64,000 bases of DNA from Pseudomonas sp. RIT-PI-q (GTDB lineage: Bacteria; Pseudomonadota; Gammaproteobacteria; Pseudomonadales; Pseudomonadaceae), in NCBI RefSeq assembly GCF_001297125.1, contig NZ_LHPC01000077.1, forward strand, positions 62,001-126,000, read 5' to 3'. The position numbers and the translations under genes are program-made. Shown in pieces: positions 25,883 to 35,721 of the stretch (position 1 is its first letter; each line of letters starts with the position of its first letter). Under the pieces are notes generated by a model. The model was given only the letters and a program-made list of their open reading frames with translations, searched no databases and was not told the DNA's origin.

Positions 25883-27069
25883 GCCGCCCACAGCAGATTA
25901 CCGTGCTGGGGGCGACGGGCTCGATCGGCCTGAGCACCCTGGATGTCATCGCTCGCCATCCCGATCGCTATCAGGTTTATGCCTTGAGCGGTTTCACTCG
26001 TCTGCGTGAGTTGTTGGCGCTGTGCGTGCGCCATACGCCGCAGTTTGCGGTCGTGCCTGAGGCCAGCGCGGCTCGGGGCTTGCAGGATGACTTGCGTGCC
26101 GCAGGTCTGTCGACGCGTGTGCTGGTGGGGGAGGAGGGCCTGTGTCAGGTAGCTTCCGACCCTGAGGTTGACGCGGTCATGGCGGCTATCGTCGGCGCGG
26201 CGGGCCTGCGTCCGACCCTGGCGGCGGTCGAAACCGGCAAGAAAATCCTCTTGGCCAATAAAGAAGCGCTGGTGATGTCCGGTGCGTTGTTCATGCAGGC
26301 CGTGCGTAAAAGCGGGTCGGTGTTGCTGCCGATCGACAGCGAACACAATGCGATCTTCCAGTGCATGCCGCAGGATTTCGCCCGGGGTCTGGGTGCGGTG
26401 GGTGTGCGTCGGATTTTACTCACAGCCTCTGGCGGTCCGTTCCGACAGACGCCGATGGCTGAGCTGGCGCATGTTACCCCTGACCAGGCGTGTGCTCATC
26501 CGAACTGGTCGATGGGTCGCAAGATTTCGGTCGATTCGGCCAGCATGATGAACAAAGGGCTGGAGTTGATCGAAGCCTGCTGGCTGTTCGATGCCAAGCC
26601 GTCCCAGGTTGAAGGGGTCATTCATCCGCAAAGCGTGATTCATTCGCTGGTCGACTATATCGATGGTTCGGTGCTGGCCCAGTTGGGTAACCCGGACATG
26701 CGCACACCGATCGCCAATGCCCTGGCCTGGCCAGAGCGCATCGATTCGGGCGTCCCGCCGCTGGACCTGTTTGCCATCGCGCGCCTGGATTTCCAGGCGC
26801 CCGATGAAGAGCGATTCCCTTGCCTGCGCCTCGCGCGTCAGGCCGCCGAGGCCGGCAATAGCGCGCCGGCCATGCTCAATGCGGCGAATGAAGTGGCGGT
26901 TGCTGCGTTTCTCGACGGGCGGGTTCGCTACCCCCAAATCGCGAGTATCATCGAAGAAGTGTTGAATCTCGAGCCTGTGGTTGCGGTGGATGATCTCGAG
27001 GCAGTGTTTACGGCCGACGCGAAAGCGCGAGAACTGGCCGGGCAATGGTTGAGTCGTCACGGTCGGTAA
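25879..27069 (+). CDS. dxr: 1-deoxy-D-xylulose-5-phosphate reductoisomerase
   Basis: The committed step of the MEP isoprenoid pathway, DXP to MEP with NADPH and a divalent metal. The GTG at 25879, overlapping the cdsA stop (GTGA), is chosen over the ATG at 25864 because it begins at SRPQQITVLGATGSIG and gives 396 residues, the Pseudomonas Dxr length. The NADPH loop GATGSIGLST, the LLPIDSEHNAI metal-binding segment, TASGGPF and KISVDSASMMNKGLE are all present. IspD and IspF of the same pathway are also in the window. Confidence 0.96.
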   Translation: MSRPQQITVLGATGSIGLSTLDVIARHPDRYQVYALSGFTRLRELLALCVRHTPQFAVVPEASAARGLQDDLRAAGLSTRVLVGEEGLCQVASDPEVDAVMAAIVGAAGLRPTLAAVETGKKILLANKEALVMSGALFMQAVRKSGSVLLPIDSEHNAIFQCMPQDFARGLGAVGVRRILLTASGGPFRQTPMAELAHVTPDQACAHPNWSMGRKISVDSASMMNKGLELIEACWLFDAKPSQVEGVIHPQSVIHSLVDYIDGSVLAQLGNPDMRTPIANALAWPERIDSGVPPLDLFAIARLDFQAPDEERFPCLRLARQAAEAGNSAPAMLNAANEVAVAAFLDGRVRYPQIASIIEEVLNLEPVVAVDDLEAVFTADAKARELAGQWLSRHGR

Positions 27070-27122
27070 GTGCTGCAATACGTTGGCCCATGCAGCACCG
27101 GATAGGATTGCGGAGAAAGTAG

Positions 27123-28475
27123 ATGAGCGCGCTCTATATGATTGTCGGCACCCTGGTGGCTTTGGGTGTGCTGGTTACCTTCCACGAATTCGGCCATTTC
27201 TGGGTCGCACGTCGCTGTGGGGTCAAAGTGCTGCGTTTCTCCGTGGGCTTCGGTATGCCGTTGCTGCGCTGGCACGACAAGCAAGGCACTGAATTCGTCG
27301 TCGCCGCCATCCCGTTGGGCGGCTACGTGAAAATGCTCGACGAGCGCGAAGGCGAAGTGCCGGCTGATCAGCTCGATCAATCGTTCAATCGCAAATCCGT
27401 CCGTCAGCGTATCGCTATCGTTGCCGCTGGCCCGATTGCCAACTTCTTGTTGGCGATGATTTTTTTCTGGGTGCTCGCGATGCTTGGCAGCGAGCAGGTG
27501 CGCCCGGTTATCGGCGCCGTCGAGTCCGGCAGTATTGCCGCCAAGGCAGGTTTGAGCGCAGGTCAGGAAATCATTGCCATCGATGGCGAACCGACTTCCG
27601 GCTGGGCGGCGGTGAATCTGCAACTGGTCCGTCGTCTCGGGGAGAGCGGTTCGCTGCAGTTGCTGGTCCGCGAGCAAGGCTCCACTGCTGATTCGCCCCG
27701 TGAGCTGGCGCTGGACAAATGGCTCAAGGGTGCCGATGAACCGGATCCGATTCGCTCGCTGGGTATCCGTCCTTGGCGCCCGGCGCTGCCACCGGTTCTG
27801 GCCGAGCTTGATCCAAAAGGCCCGGCCCAGGCTGCTGGCCTGAAGACCGGTGACCGGTTGTTGGCGCTTGATGGCCAGTCTCTGGATGACTGGCAGCAGG
27901 TCGTCGACACGGTCCGTATGCACCCTGATACCAAAATCATGCTGCGCGTCGAGCGTGATGGTGCTCAAATCGACGTCCCTGTGACGCTGGCCGCTCGCGG
28001 CGAGAAGAAGGCACCCAGTGGTTATCTGGGGGCTGGGGTGAAAGCAGTCGATTGGCCACCAGAGATGATTCGCGAGATCAGTTACGGTCCGGTCGCAGCG
28101 ATTGGGGAGGGTGCCCGACGCACCTGGACCATGAGCGTACTGACCCTCGATTCACTCAAGAAAATGTTGTTCGGTGAGCTCTCGGTAAAAAACTTGAGTG
28201 GACCGATAACCATTGCTAAAGTGGCGGGCGCTTCTGCCCAGTCGGGTGTCGCTGATTTCCTGAATTTCCTTGCTTATCTGAGTATTAGCCTGGGGGTTCT
28301 GAATTTGTTGCCCATTCCTGTACTGGATGGGGGGCATTTGTTGTTTTATCTGATTGAGTGGGCGCGTGGTCGTCCCTTGTCGGATCGGGTGCAGGGTTGG
28401 GGGATACAGATCGGTATCAGTTTGGTGGTCGGGGTGATGTTGCTTGCTCTGGTCAATGATTTGGGCCGTCTGTAA
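27123..28475 (+). CDS. rseP: Site-2 intramembrane metalloprotease RseP (MucP)
   Basis: Cleaves the membrane anti-sigma factor (RseA/MucA) after the first cut by AlgW/DegS, releasing the envelope-stress sigma factor AlgU. The 450-residue product has four membrane segments, the zinc motif HEFGH in the first (about 21-25), two tandem PDZ domains (about 115-300, including GLSAGQEIIAIDG and GLKTGDRLLALDG) and the third metal ligand in NLLPIPVLDGGHL (about 393-405). It stands between dxr and bamA in the usual order. Confidence 0.97.
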   Translation: MSALYMIVGTLVALGVLVTFHEFGHFWVARRCGVKVLRFSVGFGMPLLRWHDKQGTEFVVAAIPLGGYVKMLDEREGEVPADQLDQSFNRKSVRQRIAIVAAGPIANFLLAMIFFWVLAMLGSEQVRPVIGAVESGSIAAKAGLSAGQEIIAIDGEPTSGWAAVNLQLVRRLGESGSLQLLVREQGSTADSPRELALDKWLKGADEPDPIRSLGIRPWRPALPPVLAELDPKGPAQAAGLKTGDRLLALDGQSLDDWQQVVDTVRMHPDTKIMLRVERDGAQIDVPVTLAARGEKKAPSGYLGAGVKAVDWPPEMIREISYGPVAAIGEGARRTWTMSVLTLDSLKKMLFGELSVKNLSGPITIAKVAGASAQSGVADFLNFLAYLSISLGVLNLLPIPVLDGGHLLFYLIEWARGRPLSDRVQGWGIQIGISLVVGVMLLALVNDLGRL

Positions 28476-28550
28476 CACTTCGCTGATATTGCGAATCTGC
28501 CGCATTTTGCGGCAGTTTGTTTATTGCCAGTTGGAATAAGAAAGGACTTC

Positions 28551-30941
28551 ATGAAACGTCTGCTGCTAACTGCGGTTCTCACCGTATTGATGATCGCCGA
28601 AGTTCACGCCGAGTCCTTCACTATCTCTGATATTCGCGTCAATGGCCTCCAGCGGGTCTCCGCGGGTAGCGTCTTTGGTGCTTTGCCGTTGAACGTCGGT
28701 GAACAGGCGGATGATCGTCGCCTGGTGGAATCCACTCGTGCGTTGTTCAAAACCGGTTTCTTTCAAGATATCCAGCTGGGCCGCGATGGCAACGTCCTGG
28801 TCATTACTGTAGTCGAGCGCCCGTCGGTCGCCAGTATCGAGATCGAGGGCAACAAGGCCATCTCCACTGAAGACCTGATGAAGGGTCTCAAACAATCCGG
28901 CCTGGCCGAAGGCGAGATCTTCCAGCGTGCCACCCTCGAAGGTGTGCGTAACGAGCTGCAGCGCCAATACGTCGCTCAGGGTCGCTACTCGGCCACCGTC
29001 GACACCGAAGTGGTGCCGCAGCCGCGTAACCGCGTAGGGCTGAAGGTCAACATCAACGAAGGCACCGTCGCGGCTATCCAGCACATCAACGTGGTGGGTA
29101 ACACGGTCTTCCCTGACGAAGACCTGATCGACCTGTTCGAACTCAAGACCACCAACTGGTTGTCGTTCTTCAAGAACGATGACAAGTACGCCCGTGAAAA
29201 ACTCTCCGGTGACCTGGAGCGTCTGCGTTCCTATTACCTGGACCGCGGCTATATCAACATGGATATCGCTTCGACCCAGGTGTCTATCACCCCGGACAAG
29301 AAGCACGTCTATATCACCGTCAACGTCAACGAAGGCGAGAAATACACCGTTCGTGACGTCAAGCTCAGTGGCGACCTGAAAGTCCCTGAAGACCAGGTCA
29401 AGTCCCTGCTGCTGGTTCAGAAAGGCCAGGTGTTCTCGCGCAAGCTGATGACCACCACGTCCGAACTGATCACCCGCCGCCTGGGTAACGAGGGCTACAC
29501 CTTCGCCAACGTCAACGGCGTGCCTCAGCCACACGATGAAGACCACACGGTAGACATCACTTTCGCCGTCGATCCGGGCAAGCGTGCCTACGTCAACCGC
29601 ATCAACTTCCGTGGCAACACCAAGTCCGAAGACGAAGTGCTGCGTCGTGAAATGCGTCAGATGGAAGGCGGCTGGGCTTCGACCTACCTGATCGACCAAT
29701 CCAAGACGCGTCTTGAACGCCTGGGCTTCTTCAAGGAAGTCAACGTCGAAACGCCGGCCGTGCCGGGCGTCGATGACCAGGTTGACGTGAACTACGCCGT
29801 TGAAGAACAGGCTTCCGGTTCGATTACCGCCAGCGTCGGTTTCGCCCAGAGCGCCGGTTTGATCCTCGGTGGTTCGATCACCCAGAACAACTTCCTGGGT
29901 ACAGGTAACAAGGTCAGCATCGGCTTGACCCGCAGTGAATACCAGAGCCGCTATAACTTCGGTTATGTCGACCCGTACTGGACTGCTGATGGCGTGAGCC
30001 TGGGCTACAACGCGTTCTACCGCACCACTGACTACAAAGACCTCGACGTCGACGTGGCCAGCTATGCCGTAGACAGCCTGGGTGCAGGCGTGAGCGTCGG
30101 CTACCCGATCAGCGAGACTTCGCGTCTGACCTTCGGCCTGACTGCGCAACAAGACACCATCAAGACGGGCGTCTACACCGTTGACGAAATTTTCGACTTC
30201 GTTAACAAGGAAGGCGACAAGTACCTGAACTTCAAGGCCTCGGCCGGTTGGTCCGAGTCCACCCTGAACAAGGGCGTACTGGCGACTCGTGGCCATTCGC
30301 AGAGCCTGGTGCTGGAAACCACGACACCTGGCAGTGACCTGTCGTTCTTCAAACTCGACTACCGTGGCCAGTTGTTCCAGCCGTTGAGCGAGAACTACAC
30401 CATGCGCCTGCATACCGAATTGGGTTATGGCGACGGTTATGGTTCGACCGATGGCTTGCCGTTCTATGAAAACTACTATGCTGGTGGTTTCAACTCGGTT
30501 CGTGGCTTCAAGGACAGTACCTTGGGGCCGCGCAGTACCCCGAGTCGTGGTCAGGCTGTAACGGGTAACGCCGGTACTCAGGCCGACCCGGACCAGGATC
30601 CGCTGCCGTTCGGTGGTAACGTCCTGATCCAGGGCGGTGTTGAAGTCCTGTTCCCGCTGCCATTTGTCAAAGATCAGCGCTCCCTGCGTACCTCGGTATT
30701 CTGGGATGTGGGTAACGTATTCGACTCCAAGTGCGACAAAACGACCAACGCCAATGTCGGTTCGACTTCCGAAACGAAGTGCAACGACATTAGCCTGAGC
30801 AACATGGCAAGTTCCGTCGGTGTGGGTGTGACCTGGGTCACCGCACTGGGTCCTCTGAGTTTCGCCTTGGCCATGCCGGTCAAGAAACCGGATGACGCTG
30901 AGACTCAAGTGTTCCAATTCTCCCTCGGCCAGACGTTCTAA
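28551..30941 (+). CDS. bamA: Outer-membrane protein assembly factor BamA
   Basis: The essential outer-membrane insertase for beta-barrel proteins. The 796-residue product starts with a signal peptide (MKRLLLTAVLTVLMIAEVHA) followed by five POTRA domains (about 22-425) and a 16-strand barrel ending in Phe (QFSLGQTF). The lid-loop motif VRGF is in NSVRGFKDSTLGPR. The ATG at 28551 is used rather than the frame start at 28524 because it begins the signal peptide and has AAAGGA before it. In P. aeruginosa the protein is called Opr86. Confidence 0.97.
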   Translation: MKRLLLTAVLTVLMIAEVHAESFTISDIRVNGLQRVSAGSVFGALPLNVGEQADDRRLVESTRALFKTGFFQDIQLGRDGNVLVITVVERPSVASIEIEGNKAISTEDLMKGLKQSGLAEGEIFQRATLEGVRNELQRQYVAQGRYSATVDTEVVPQPRNRVGLKVNINEGTVAAIQHINVVGNTVFPDEDLIDLFELKTTNWLSFFKNDDKYAREKLSGDLERLRSYYLDRGYINMDIASTQVSITPDKKHVYITVNVNEGEKYTVRDVKLSGDLKVPEDQVKSLLLVQKGQVFSRKLMTTTSELITRRLGNEGYTFANVNGVPQPHDEDHTVDITFAVDPGKRAYVNRINFRGNTKSEDEVLRREMRQMEGGWASTYLIDQSKTRLERLGFFKEVNVETPAVPGVDDQVDVNYAVEEQASGSITASVGFAQSAGLILGGSITQNNFLGTGNKVSIGLTRSEYQSRYNFGYVDPYWTADGVSLGYNAFYRTTDYKDLDVDVASYAVDSLGAGVSVGYPISETSRLTFGLTAQQDTIKTGVYTVDEIFDFVNKEGDKYLNFKASAGWSESTLNKGVLATRGHSQSLVLETTTPGSDLSFFKLDYRGQLFQPLSENYTMRLHTELGYGDGYGSTDGLPFYENYYAGGFNSVRGFKDSTLGPRSTPSRGQAVTGNAGTQADPDQDPLPFGGNVLIQGGVEVLFPLPFVKDQRSLRTSVFWDVGNVFDSKCDKTTNANVGSTSETKCNDISLSNMASSVGVGVTWVTALGPLSFALAMPVKKPDDAETQVFQFSLGQTF

Positions 30942-30985
30942 GCGTCTGACCCAAGATAACGACAATGAATTTGTAGGAGTGCATC

Positions 30986-31489
30986 GTGCGTAAGTTGACT
31001 CAATTGGTTCTCCTGGCGACCGTACTGGTAGCAGGTCCGGCTTTTGCCGACATGAAAATCGCCGTCCTGAACTATCAGATGGCCCTGCTGGAGTCCGACG
31101 CGGCCAAGAAATACGCCGTGGATGCCGAGAAGAAGTTCGGTCCTCAGCTGAGCAAGCTCAAGACTCTGGAAAGCAGCGCCAAGGGTATCCAGGATCGTCT
31201 GATGGCCGGTGGCGACAAGATGCAGCAAGGCGAGCGTGAACGCCTCGAACTTGAATTCAAGCAAAAGGCCCGCGACTTCCAGTTCCAGTCCAAGGAGCTG
31301 AACGAAGCCAAAGCCGTTGCTGACCGTGAAATGCTGAAGCAGCTCAAGCCGAAACTGGACAGCGCTGTGGAAGAAGTCATCAAGAAAGGTGCTTTTGACC
31401 TGGTCTTCGAGCGTGGCGCAGTGATTGATGTCAAGCCTCAATACGACATCACTCGCCAGGTTATCGAGCGCATGAATCAGCTGAAGTAA
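30986..31489 (+). CDS. skp: Periplasmic chaperone Skp (OmpH family)
   Basis: A trimeric chaperone that carries unfolded outer-membrane proteins across the periplasm to BamA. The 167-residue product has a signal peptide (MRKLTQLVLLATVLVAGPAFA, cut about residue 21), a short beta core (MKIAVLNYQMAL), long charged helices (about 50-130) forming the tentacles, and a closing segment YDITRQVIERMNQLK. The context bamA-skp-lpxD is the classic one. Confidence 0.94.
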   Translation: MRKLTQLVLLATVLVAGPAFADMKIAVLNYQMALLESDAAKKYAVDAEKKFGPQLSKLKTLESSAKGIQDRLMAGGDKMQQGERERLELEFKQKARDFQFQSKELNEAKAVADREMLKQLKPKLDSAVEEVIKKGAFDLVFERGAVIDVKPQYDITRQVIERMNQLK

Positions 31490-31490
31490 T

Positions 31491-32546
31491 ATGACAGCGA
31501 CTATAAAGCTCGGCCAATTGGCCGAGTTCCTCGGCGCCACCCTGCGTGGCGACCCGGAGAAAGAAATTACTGGGCTAGCCACTTTGCAAGAGGCTGGCCC
31601 AGCTCAGTTGAGCTTTCTGGCAAACCCTCAATACCGTAAATACCTGGCTGACAGCCATGCCGCAGCCCTGTTGCTGAAGGCGGCTGACGCCGAAGGTTTT
31701 ACCGGTAATGCGCTGGTGGTGCCTGATCCGTATCTGGCCTATGCACGGGTTTCCCATCTGTTCGATCCCAAACCCAAGGCGGCTGCCGGTATTCATCCGA
31801 CAGCGGTGGTGGCAGAGGACGCAGTGGTTGATCCGGCGGCAAGCATTGGCGCCTTTGCGGTCATCGAAAGCGCTGCGCGAATTGCTGCGGGTGTGACCGT
31901 TGGCGCGCACTGTTACATCGGTGCCCGCTGCGAGATTGGCGAGGGCGGCTGGCTGGCCCCTCGCGTAACGCTCTACCACGACGTTCGCATCGGCAAACGG
32001 GTGGTGATTCAGTCGGGTGCCGTACTGGGTGGCGAAGGTTTCGGTTTCGCCAACGAGAAGGGTATCTGGCAGAAAATCGCCCAGATCGGTGGTGTCCTGG
32101 TCGGTGACGACGTAGAGATTGGCGTGAATACCGCCATCGACCGCGGAGCACTGGCCGACACGATCCTGGGGAATGGCGTTAAGCTCGACAATCAGATTCA
32201 GATTGCCCACAACGTCCAGGTCGGTGATCACACCGCCATGGCAGCGTGCGTGGGGATTTCCGGCAGCACCAAAATCGGCAAGCATTGCATGCTTGCCGGT
32301 GGCGTAGGGCTGGTGGGGCACATCGAAATTTGCGACAAGGTTTTCATCACCGGGATGACCATGGTGACTCACTCGATTACCGAGCCGGGTTCCTATTCTT
32401 CCGGTACAGCCATGCAACCGGCTGCCGAGTGGCGCAAAAGCGCGGCACGCATCCGTCAGCTCGATGACATCGCGCGACGTCTGCGACAGCTGGAAAAGCG
32501 TGTAGGGGAAGTGACCCCTGACGGTAATGCTTCATCAGATGGCTGA
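31491..32546 (+). CDS. lpxD: UDP-3-O-(3-hydroxyacyl)glucosamine N-acyltransferase LpxD
   Basis: Adds the second 3-hydroxyacyl chain in lipid A synthesis from acyl-ACP. The 351-residue product has an N-terminal uridine-binding domain (about 1-100), a left-handed beta-helix of hexapeptide repeats (about 105-300) with the catalytic His in QIAHNVQVGDH, and a C-terminal helix (RIRQLDDIARRLRQLEKRV). The ATG follows the skp stop directly (TAATATG), so no separate promoter is expected. Confidence 0.97.
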   Translation: MTATIKLGQLAEFLGATLRGDPEKEITGLATLQEAGPAQLSFLANPQYRKYLADSHAAALLLKAADAEGFTGNALVVPDPYLAYARVSHLFDPKPKAAAGIHPTAVVAEDAVVDPAASIGAFAVIESAARIAAGVTVGAHCYIGARCEIGEGGWLAPRVTLYHDVRIGKRVVIQSGAVLGGEGFGFANEKGIWQKIAQIGGVLVGDDVEIGVNTAIDRGALADTILGNGVKLDNQIQIAHNVQVGDHTAMAACVGISGSTKIGKHCMLAGGVGLVGHIEICDKVFITGMTMVTHSITEPGSYSSGTAMQPAAEWRKSAARIRQLDDIARRLRQLEKRVGEVTPDGNASSDG

Positions 32547-32653
32547 TACCATTTCCATATCAAGTGCGCACAGCCGTTAGACTGCTCCCTTGATTTGCTA
32601 GAGGGGTGCGCGTCAGTCGCGCCTCCCAATCTTTACATAGGCTTCCCCCCGAA

Positions 32654-33094
32654 ATGATGGACATCAACGAGATTCGCGAATACCTGCCCCACCGTTACCC
32701 GTTCCTGCTGGTGGACCGAGTCGTGGAACTGGATGTGGAAGGCAAGCGCATTCGCGCCTACAAGAATGTCAGCATCAACGAACCGTTCTTCAATGGTCAC
32801 TTCCCAGCGCATCCAATCATGCCGGGCGTGTTGATCATCGAGGCGATGGCTCAGGCTGCCGGTATCCTTGGCTTCAAAATGCTCGACGTGAAGCCGGCCG
32901 ACGGCACGCTTTACTACTTCGTCGGTTCCGACAAGCTGCGCTTTCGCCAGCCGGTCACCCCTGGCGATCAGTTGATCCTCGAAGCCCGTTTCATCAGCTG
33001 CAAGCGCCAGATCTGGAAGTTCGAGTGCCAGGCCTCGGTCGATGGCAAACCAGTCTGCTCCGCTGAGATCATCTGCGCGGAACGCAAACTATGA
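32654..33094 (+). CDS. fabZ: 3-hydroxyacyl-ACP dehydratase FabZ
   Basis: Dehydrates (3R)-hydroxyacyl-ACP in fatty acid elongation and competes with LpxA for 3-hydroxyacyl-ACP. The 146-residue hot-dog-fold product contains the catalytic His and Glu in GHFPAHPIMPGVLIIEAMAQ. The ATG at 32654 (MMDINEIREYLPHRYPFLLV) gives the Pseudomonas family length; the frame start at 32606 would add a leader peptide. It overlaps lpxA by 4 bases, which links fatty acid and lipid A supply. Confidence 0.97.
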   Translation: MMDINEIREYLPHRYPFLLVDRVVELDVEGKRIRAYKNVSINEPFFNGHFPAHPIMPGVLIIEAMAQAAGILGFKMLDVKPADGTLYYFVGSDKLRFRQPVTPGDQLILEARFISCKRQIWKFECQASVDGKPVCSAEIICAERKL

Positions 33095-33867
33095 GTTTGA
33101 TTGACCCTCGCGCAATCATCGATCCGACGGCCATTTTGGCCGACGACGTCGAGGTCGGCCCTTGGTCGATCATCGGCGCAGGTGTGGAAATCGGCGAGGG
33201 AACAGTGATCGGGCCGCACGTGATTCTCAAAGGCCCGACCCGTATCGGTAAGCACAACCGCATCTACCAGTTTTCTTCGGTAGGCGAGGACACGCCCGAT
33301 CTGAAATACAAGGGTGAAGAAACCCGTCTGGTCATTGGTGACCACAACGTCATCCGTGAAGGCGTGACGATTCACCGTGGGACCGTTCAGGACCGTTCGG
33401 AAACGACCCTGGGCGATCACAACCTGATCATGGCCTATGCCCACATCGGCCACGACAGCGTCATCGGCAACCACTGCATCCTGGTGAACAACACTGCGTT
33501 GGCGGGCCATGTGCACGTTGAAGACTGGGCGATCCTGTCCGGTTTCACCCTGGTCCACCAGTATTGCCATATTGGCGCCCACAGCTTTTCCGGTATGGGT
33601 ACTGCCATTGGCAAGGACGTTCCAGCGTACGTCACAGTGTTTGGCAACCCGGCCGAAGCTCGCAGCATGAACTTCGAAGGTATGCGCCGTCGCGGTTTCA
33701 GCGAAGACGCGATCCACGCCCTGCGTCGTGCCTACAAGGTGGTTTATCGCCAGGGCCTGACGGTCGAACAGGCACTCGCTGAACTGGCCGAACCGTCGGC
33801 TGAGTTTCCGGAAGTCGCGGTGTTCCGTGATTCCATCCAGTCTTCGACCCGCGGCATCACTCGTTAA
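33091..33867 (+). CDS. lpxA: UDP-N-acetylglucosamine O-acyltransferase LpxA
   Basis: First step of lipid A synthesis: moves a 3-hydroxyacyl chain from ACP to the 3-OH of UDP-GlcNAc. The 258-residue product is a hexapeptide-repeat beta-helix (IDPRAIIDPTAILADDVEVG at the start) with the catalytic His in AYAHIGHDSVIGNH and a C-terminal helical domain. Its ATGA start overlaps the fabZ stop, giving translational coupling. The acyl-length ruler residue cannot be fixed confidently by eye. Confidence 0.97.
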   Translation: MSLIDPRAIIDPTAILADDVEVGPWSIIGAGVEIGEGTVIGPHVILKGPTRIGKHNRIYQFSSVGEDTPDLKYKGEETRLVIGDHNVIREGVTIHRGTVQDRSETTLGDHNLIMAYAHIGHDSVIGNHCILVNNTALAGHVHVEDWAILSGFTLVHQYCHIGAHSFSGMGTAIGKDVPAYVTVFGNPAEARSMNFEGMRRRGFSEDAIHALRRAYKVVYRQGLTVEQALAELAEPSAEFPEVAVFRDSIQSSTRGITR

Positions 33868-33869
33868 TC

Positions 33870-35000
33870 ATGGCTAATTTGCGTATTGCGCTGGTGGCGG
33901 GAGAGGCTTCCGGTGACATTCTGGGCGCGGGTCTCATGCGCGCGCTCAAGGCTCGCCATCCTGAGGTCGAGTTCATCGGTGTCGGCGGTCCGCTGATGCA
34001 GGCTCAGGGCCTGACCTCCATGTTCCCCATGGAACGTCTGTCTGTCATGGGCCTGGTCGAAGTGCTGGGCCGCTTGCGCGAGTTACTGAAACGGCGCAAG
34101 CAGCTGATAGCCGACCTGATCGCTGCGAAGCCGGACGTGTTCATCGGTATCGATGCCCCGGACTTCAACCTCACTATCGAACTCAAGCTGCGTCAGGCCG
34201 GGATCAAGACCGTGCATTACGTCAGCCCGTCGGTCTGGGCCTGGCGGCAGAAGCGGGTGCTGAAGATTCGCGAAGGCTGCGACCTGATGCTGACGCTGTT
34301 CCCGTTCGAAGCCAAATTCTATGAAGAAAAGGGCGTGCCGGTGCGGTTTGTCGGGCACTCCCTGGCCGATGCGATCCCGCTTGAAGCCGATCGCGCCGCC
34401 GCTCGGGCCGAACTCGGCTTGCCTGACGGGCCGCTGGTGGCGCTGATGCCGGGCAGCCGTGGCGGCGAAGTCGGCCGTCTCGGTGCGTTGTTCCTCGATA
34501 CCGCCCAGCGCCTGCGGGCCTTGCGCCCCGGCGTGCGGTTCGTCCTGCCTTGTGCCAGCCCCGAGCGCCGCAAGCAGCTTGAGGAGATGCTGGCCGGTCG
34601 CGATCTGCCGCTGACCTTGCTCGATGGCAACTCCCATCTGGCCCTGGCGGCCTGCGACGCGGTGCTGATTGCCTCCGGAACGGCGACCCTTGAGGCGCTG
34701 CTGTACAAGCGGCCGATGGTGGTCGCTTATCGCCTGGCGCCGCTGACGTTCTGGATCCTCAAGCGCATGGTGAAAAGCCCCTACGTGTCCTTGCCGAACC
34801 TGCTGGCCCAGCGCTTGCTGGTGCCGGAATTGCTGCAGGACGACGCAACCGTCGAGGCCCTGGCCCAGACCTTGTCGCCGCTGATCGAGGATGGCCAGGA
34901 ACAGACCCGCGGCTTTGACGAAATTCACCGGACCTTGCGTCTGGATGCCTCCAACCAGGCTGCGGATGCAGTGCTGAATCTGATCGGGCAAGTACAATGA
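33870..35000 (+). CDS. lpxB: Lipid-A-disaccharide synthase LpxB
   Basis: A GT19 enzyme joining UDP-2,3-diacylglucosamine to lipid X to form the disaccharide of lipid A. The 376-residue product begins LRIALVAGEASGDILGAGLM and has YYVSPSVWAW-type and LLPGSRGGEVGRL segments (here VSPSVWAWRQKR and MPGSRGGEVGRLG) and SGTATLEALLYKRPMVVAYR. It starts 3 bases after lpxA and overlaps rnhB by 4 bases. Confidence 0.97.
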   Translation: MANLRIALVAGEASGDILGAGLMRALKARHPEVEFIGVGGPLMQAQGLTSMFPMERLSVMGLVEVLGRLRELLKRRKQLIADLIAAKPDVFIGIDAPDFNLTIELKLRQAGIKTVHYVSPSVWAWRQKRVLKIREGCDLMLTLFPFEAKFYEEKGVPVRFVGHSLADAIPLEADRAAARAELGLPDGPLVALMPGSRGGEVGRLGALFLDTAQRLRALRPGVRFVLPCASPERRKQLEEMLAGRDLPLTLLDGNSHLALAACDAVLIASGTATLEALLYKRPMVVAYRLAPLTFWILKRMVKSPYVSLPNLLAQRLLVPELLQDDATVEALAQTLSPLIEDGQEQTRGFDEIHRTLRLDASNQAADAVLNLIGQVQ

Positions 35001-35638
35001 GTAAAACAAGCATGCAGATGGGGCTGGATTTCACCTTGGTCGCTGAAGTCGAAGAATTGGTTGCCGGTGTTGACGAAGTCGGACGCGGCCCGCTCTGTGG
35101 CGCGGTCGTGACGGCGGCTGTGATTCTCGATCCGAGCCGTCCGATCCTCGGTCTGAACGACTCGAAGAAGCTCACCGAAGCCCGTCGCGAAAAGCTCTAC
35201 GACGAAATCTGCGAAAAAGCCCTGAGCTGGTGCATCGCCCGCGCCGAAGTCGAAGAAATCGACGAGCTGAACATCCTTCACGCCACCATGCTGGCCATGC
35301 AGCGCGCCATCGAAGGCCTGCACATTCAGCCGAAACTGGCGATGATCGATGGTAACCGCTGCCCGAAATTGTCCATGCGCGCCGAAGCCGTGGTGCAGGG
35401 CGACGGCAAGGTTCCGGCCATCGCCGCGGCATCGATTCTGGCCAAGGTCAGCCGCGACCGCGAGATGGCGGCGTTCGAACTGATTTACCCGGGTTACGGC
35501 ATCGGCGGCCACAAAGGCTACCCGACGCCCGTTCATCTGGAAGCGCTGGCCCGCCTGGGTCCAACGCCGATTCACCGCCGCTCGTTCGCCCCGGTACGCC
35601 TGGCGTACGAGGCGCGGGAGAACCTGATCGAGAGTTAG
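34997..35638 (+). CDS. rnhB: Ribonuclease HII
   Basis: Cuts RNA in RNA-DNA hybrids and removes misincorporated ribonucleotides. The 213-residue product has the DEDD acidic residues: DE in AGVDEVGRGPLCG (about 25-26), Asp in MAMIDGN, and a further Asp in the SRDREM segment. The ATG at 34997 overlaps the lpxB stop (ATGA). A second possible start at 35015 (MQMGLDF) would give an N-terminus closer to other Pseudomonas RnhB proteins. Confidence 0.96.
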   Translation: MSKTSMQMGLDFTLVAEVEELVAGVDEVGRGPLCGAVVTAAVILDPSRPILGLNDSKKLTEARREKLYDEICEKALSWCIARAEVEEIDELNILHATMLAMQRAIEGLHIQPKLAMIDGNRCPKLSMRAEAVVQGDGKVPAIAAASILAKVSRDREMAAFELIYPGYGIGGHKGYPTPVHLEALARLGPTPIHRRSFAPVRLAYEARENLIES

Positions 35639-35660
35639 GCGCAAGGCTGATGTTTTTGCC

Positions 35661-35684
35661 AAGGCCCGGTACAATCCGGGCCTT
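35661..35684 (+). terminator. Hairpin after rnhB
   Basis: AAGGCCCGG and CCGGGCCTT form a 9-bp stem around a TACAAT loop, in the gap between rnhB and dnaE. The following bases (GTTGTCTTC) are only moderately T-rich, so termination may be partial. TACAAT could also be read as a -10 box for dnaE. Confidence 0.55.
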
Positions 35685-35721
35685 GTTGTCTTCACGTTTC
35701 TAGTTTCTAGACAGGATCACT

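Noticed and set aside
28566..30965. A 799-codon minus-strand open frame opposite bamA
   Set aside because: bamA is unambiguous, and the antisense product has no recognisable domain. Such mirrors also occur opposite glnD, dnaE, pyrG and tsf.
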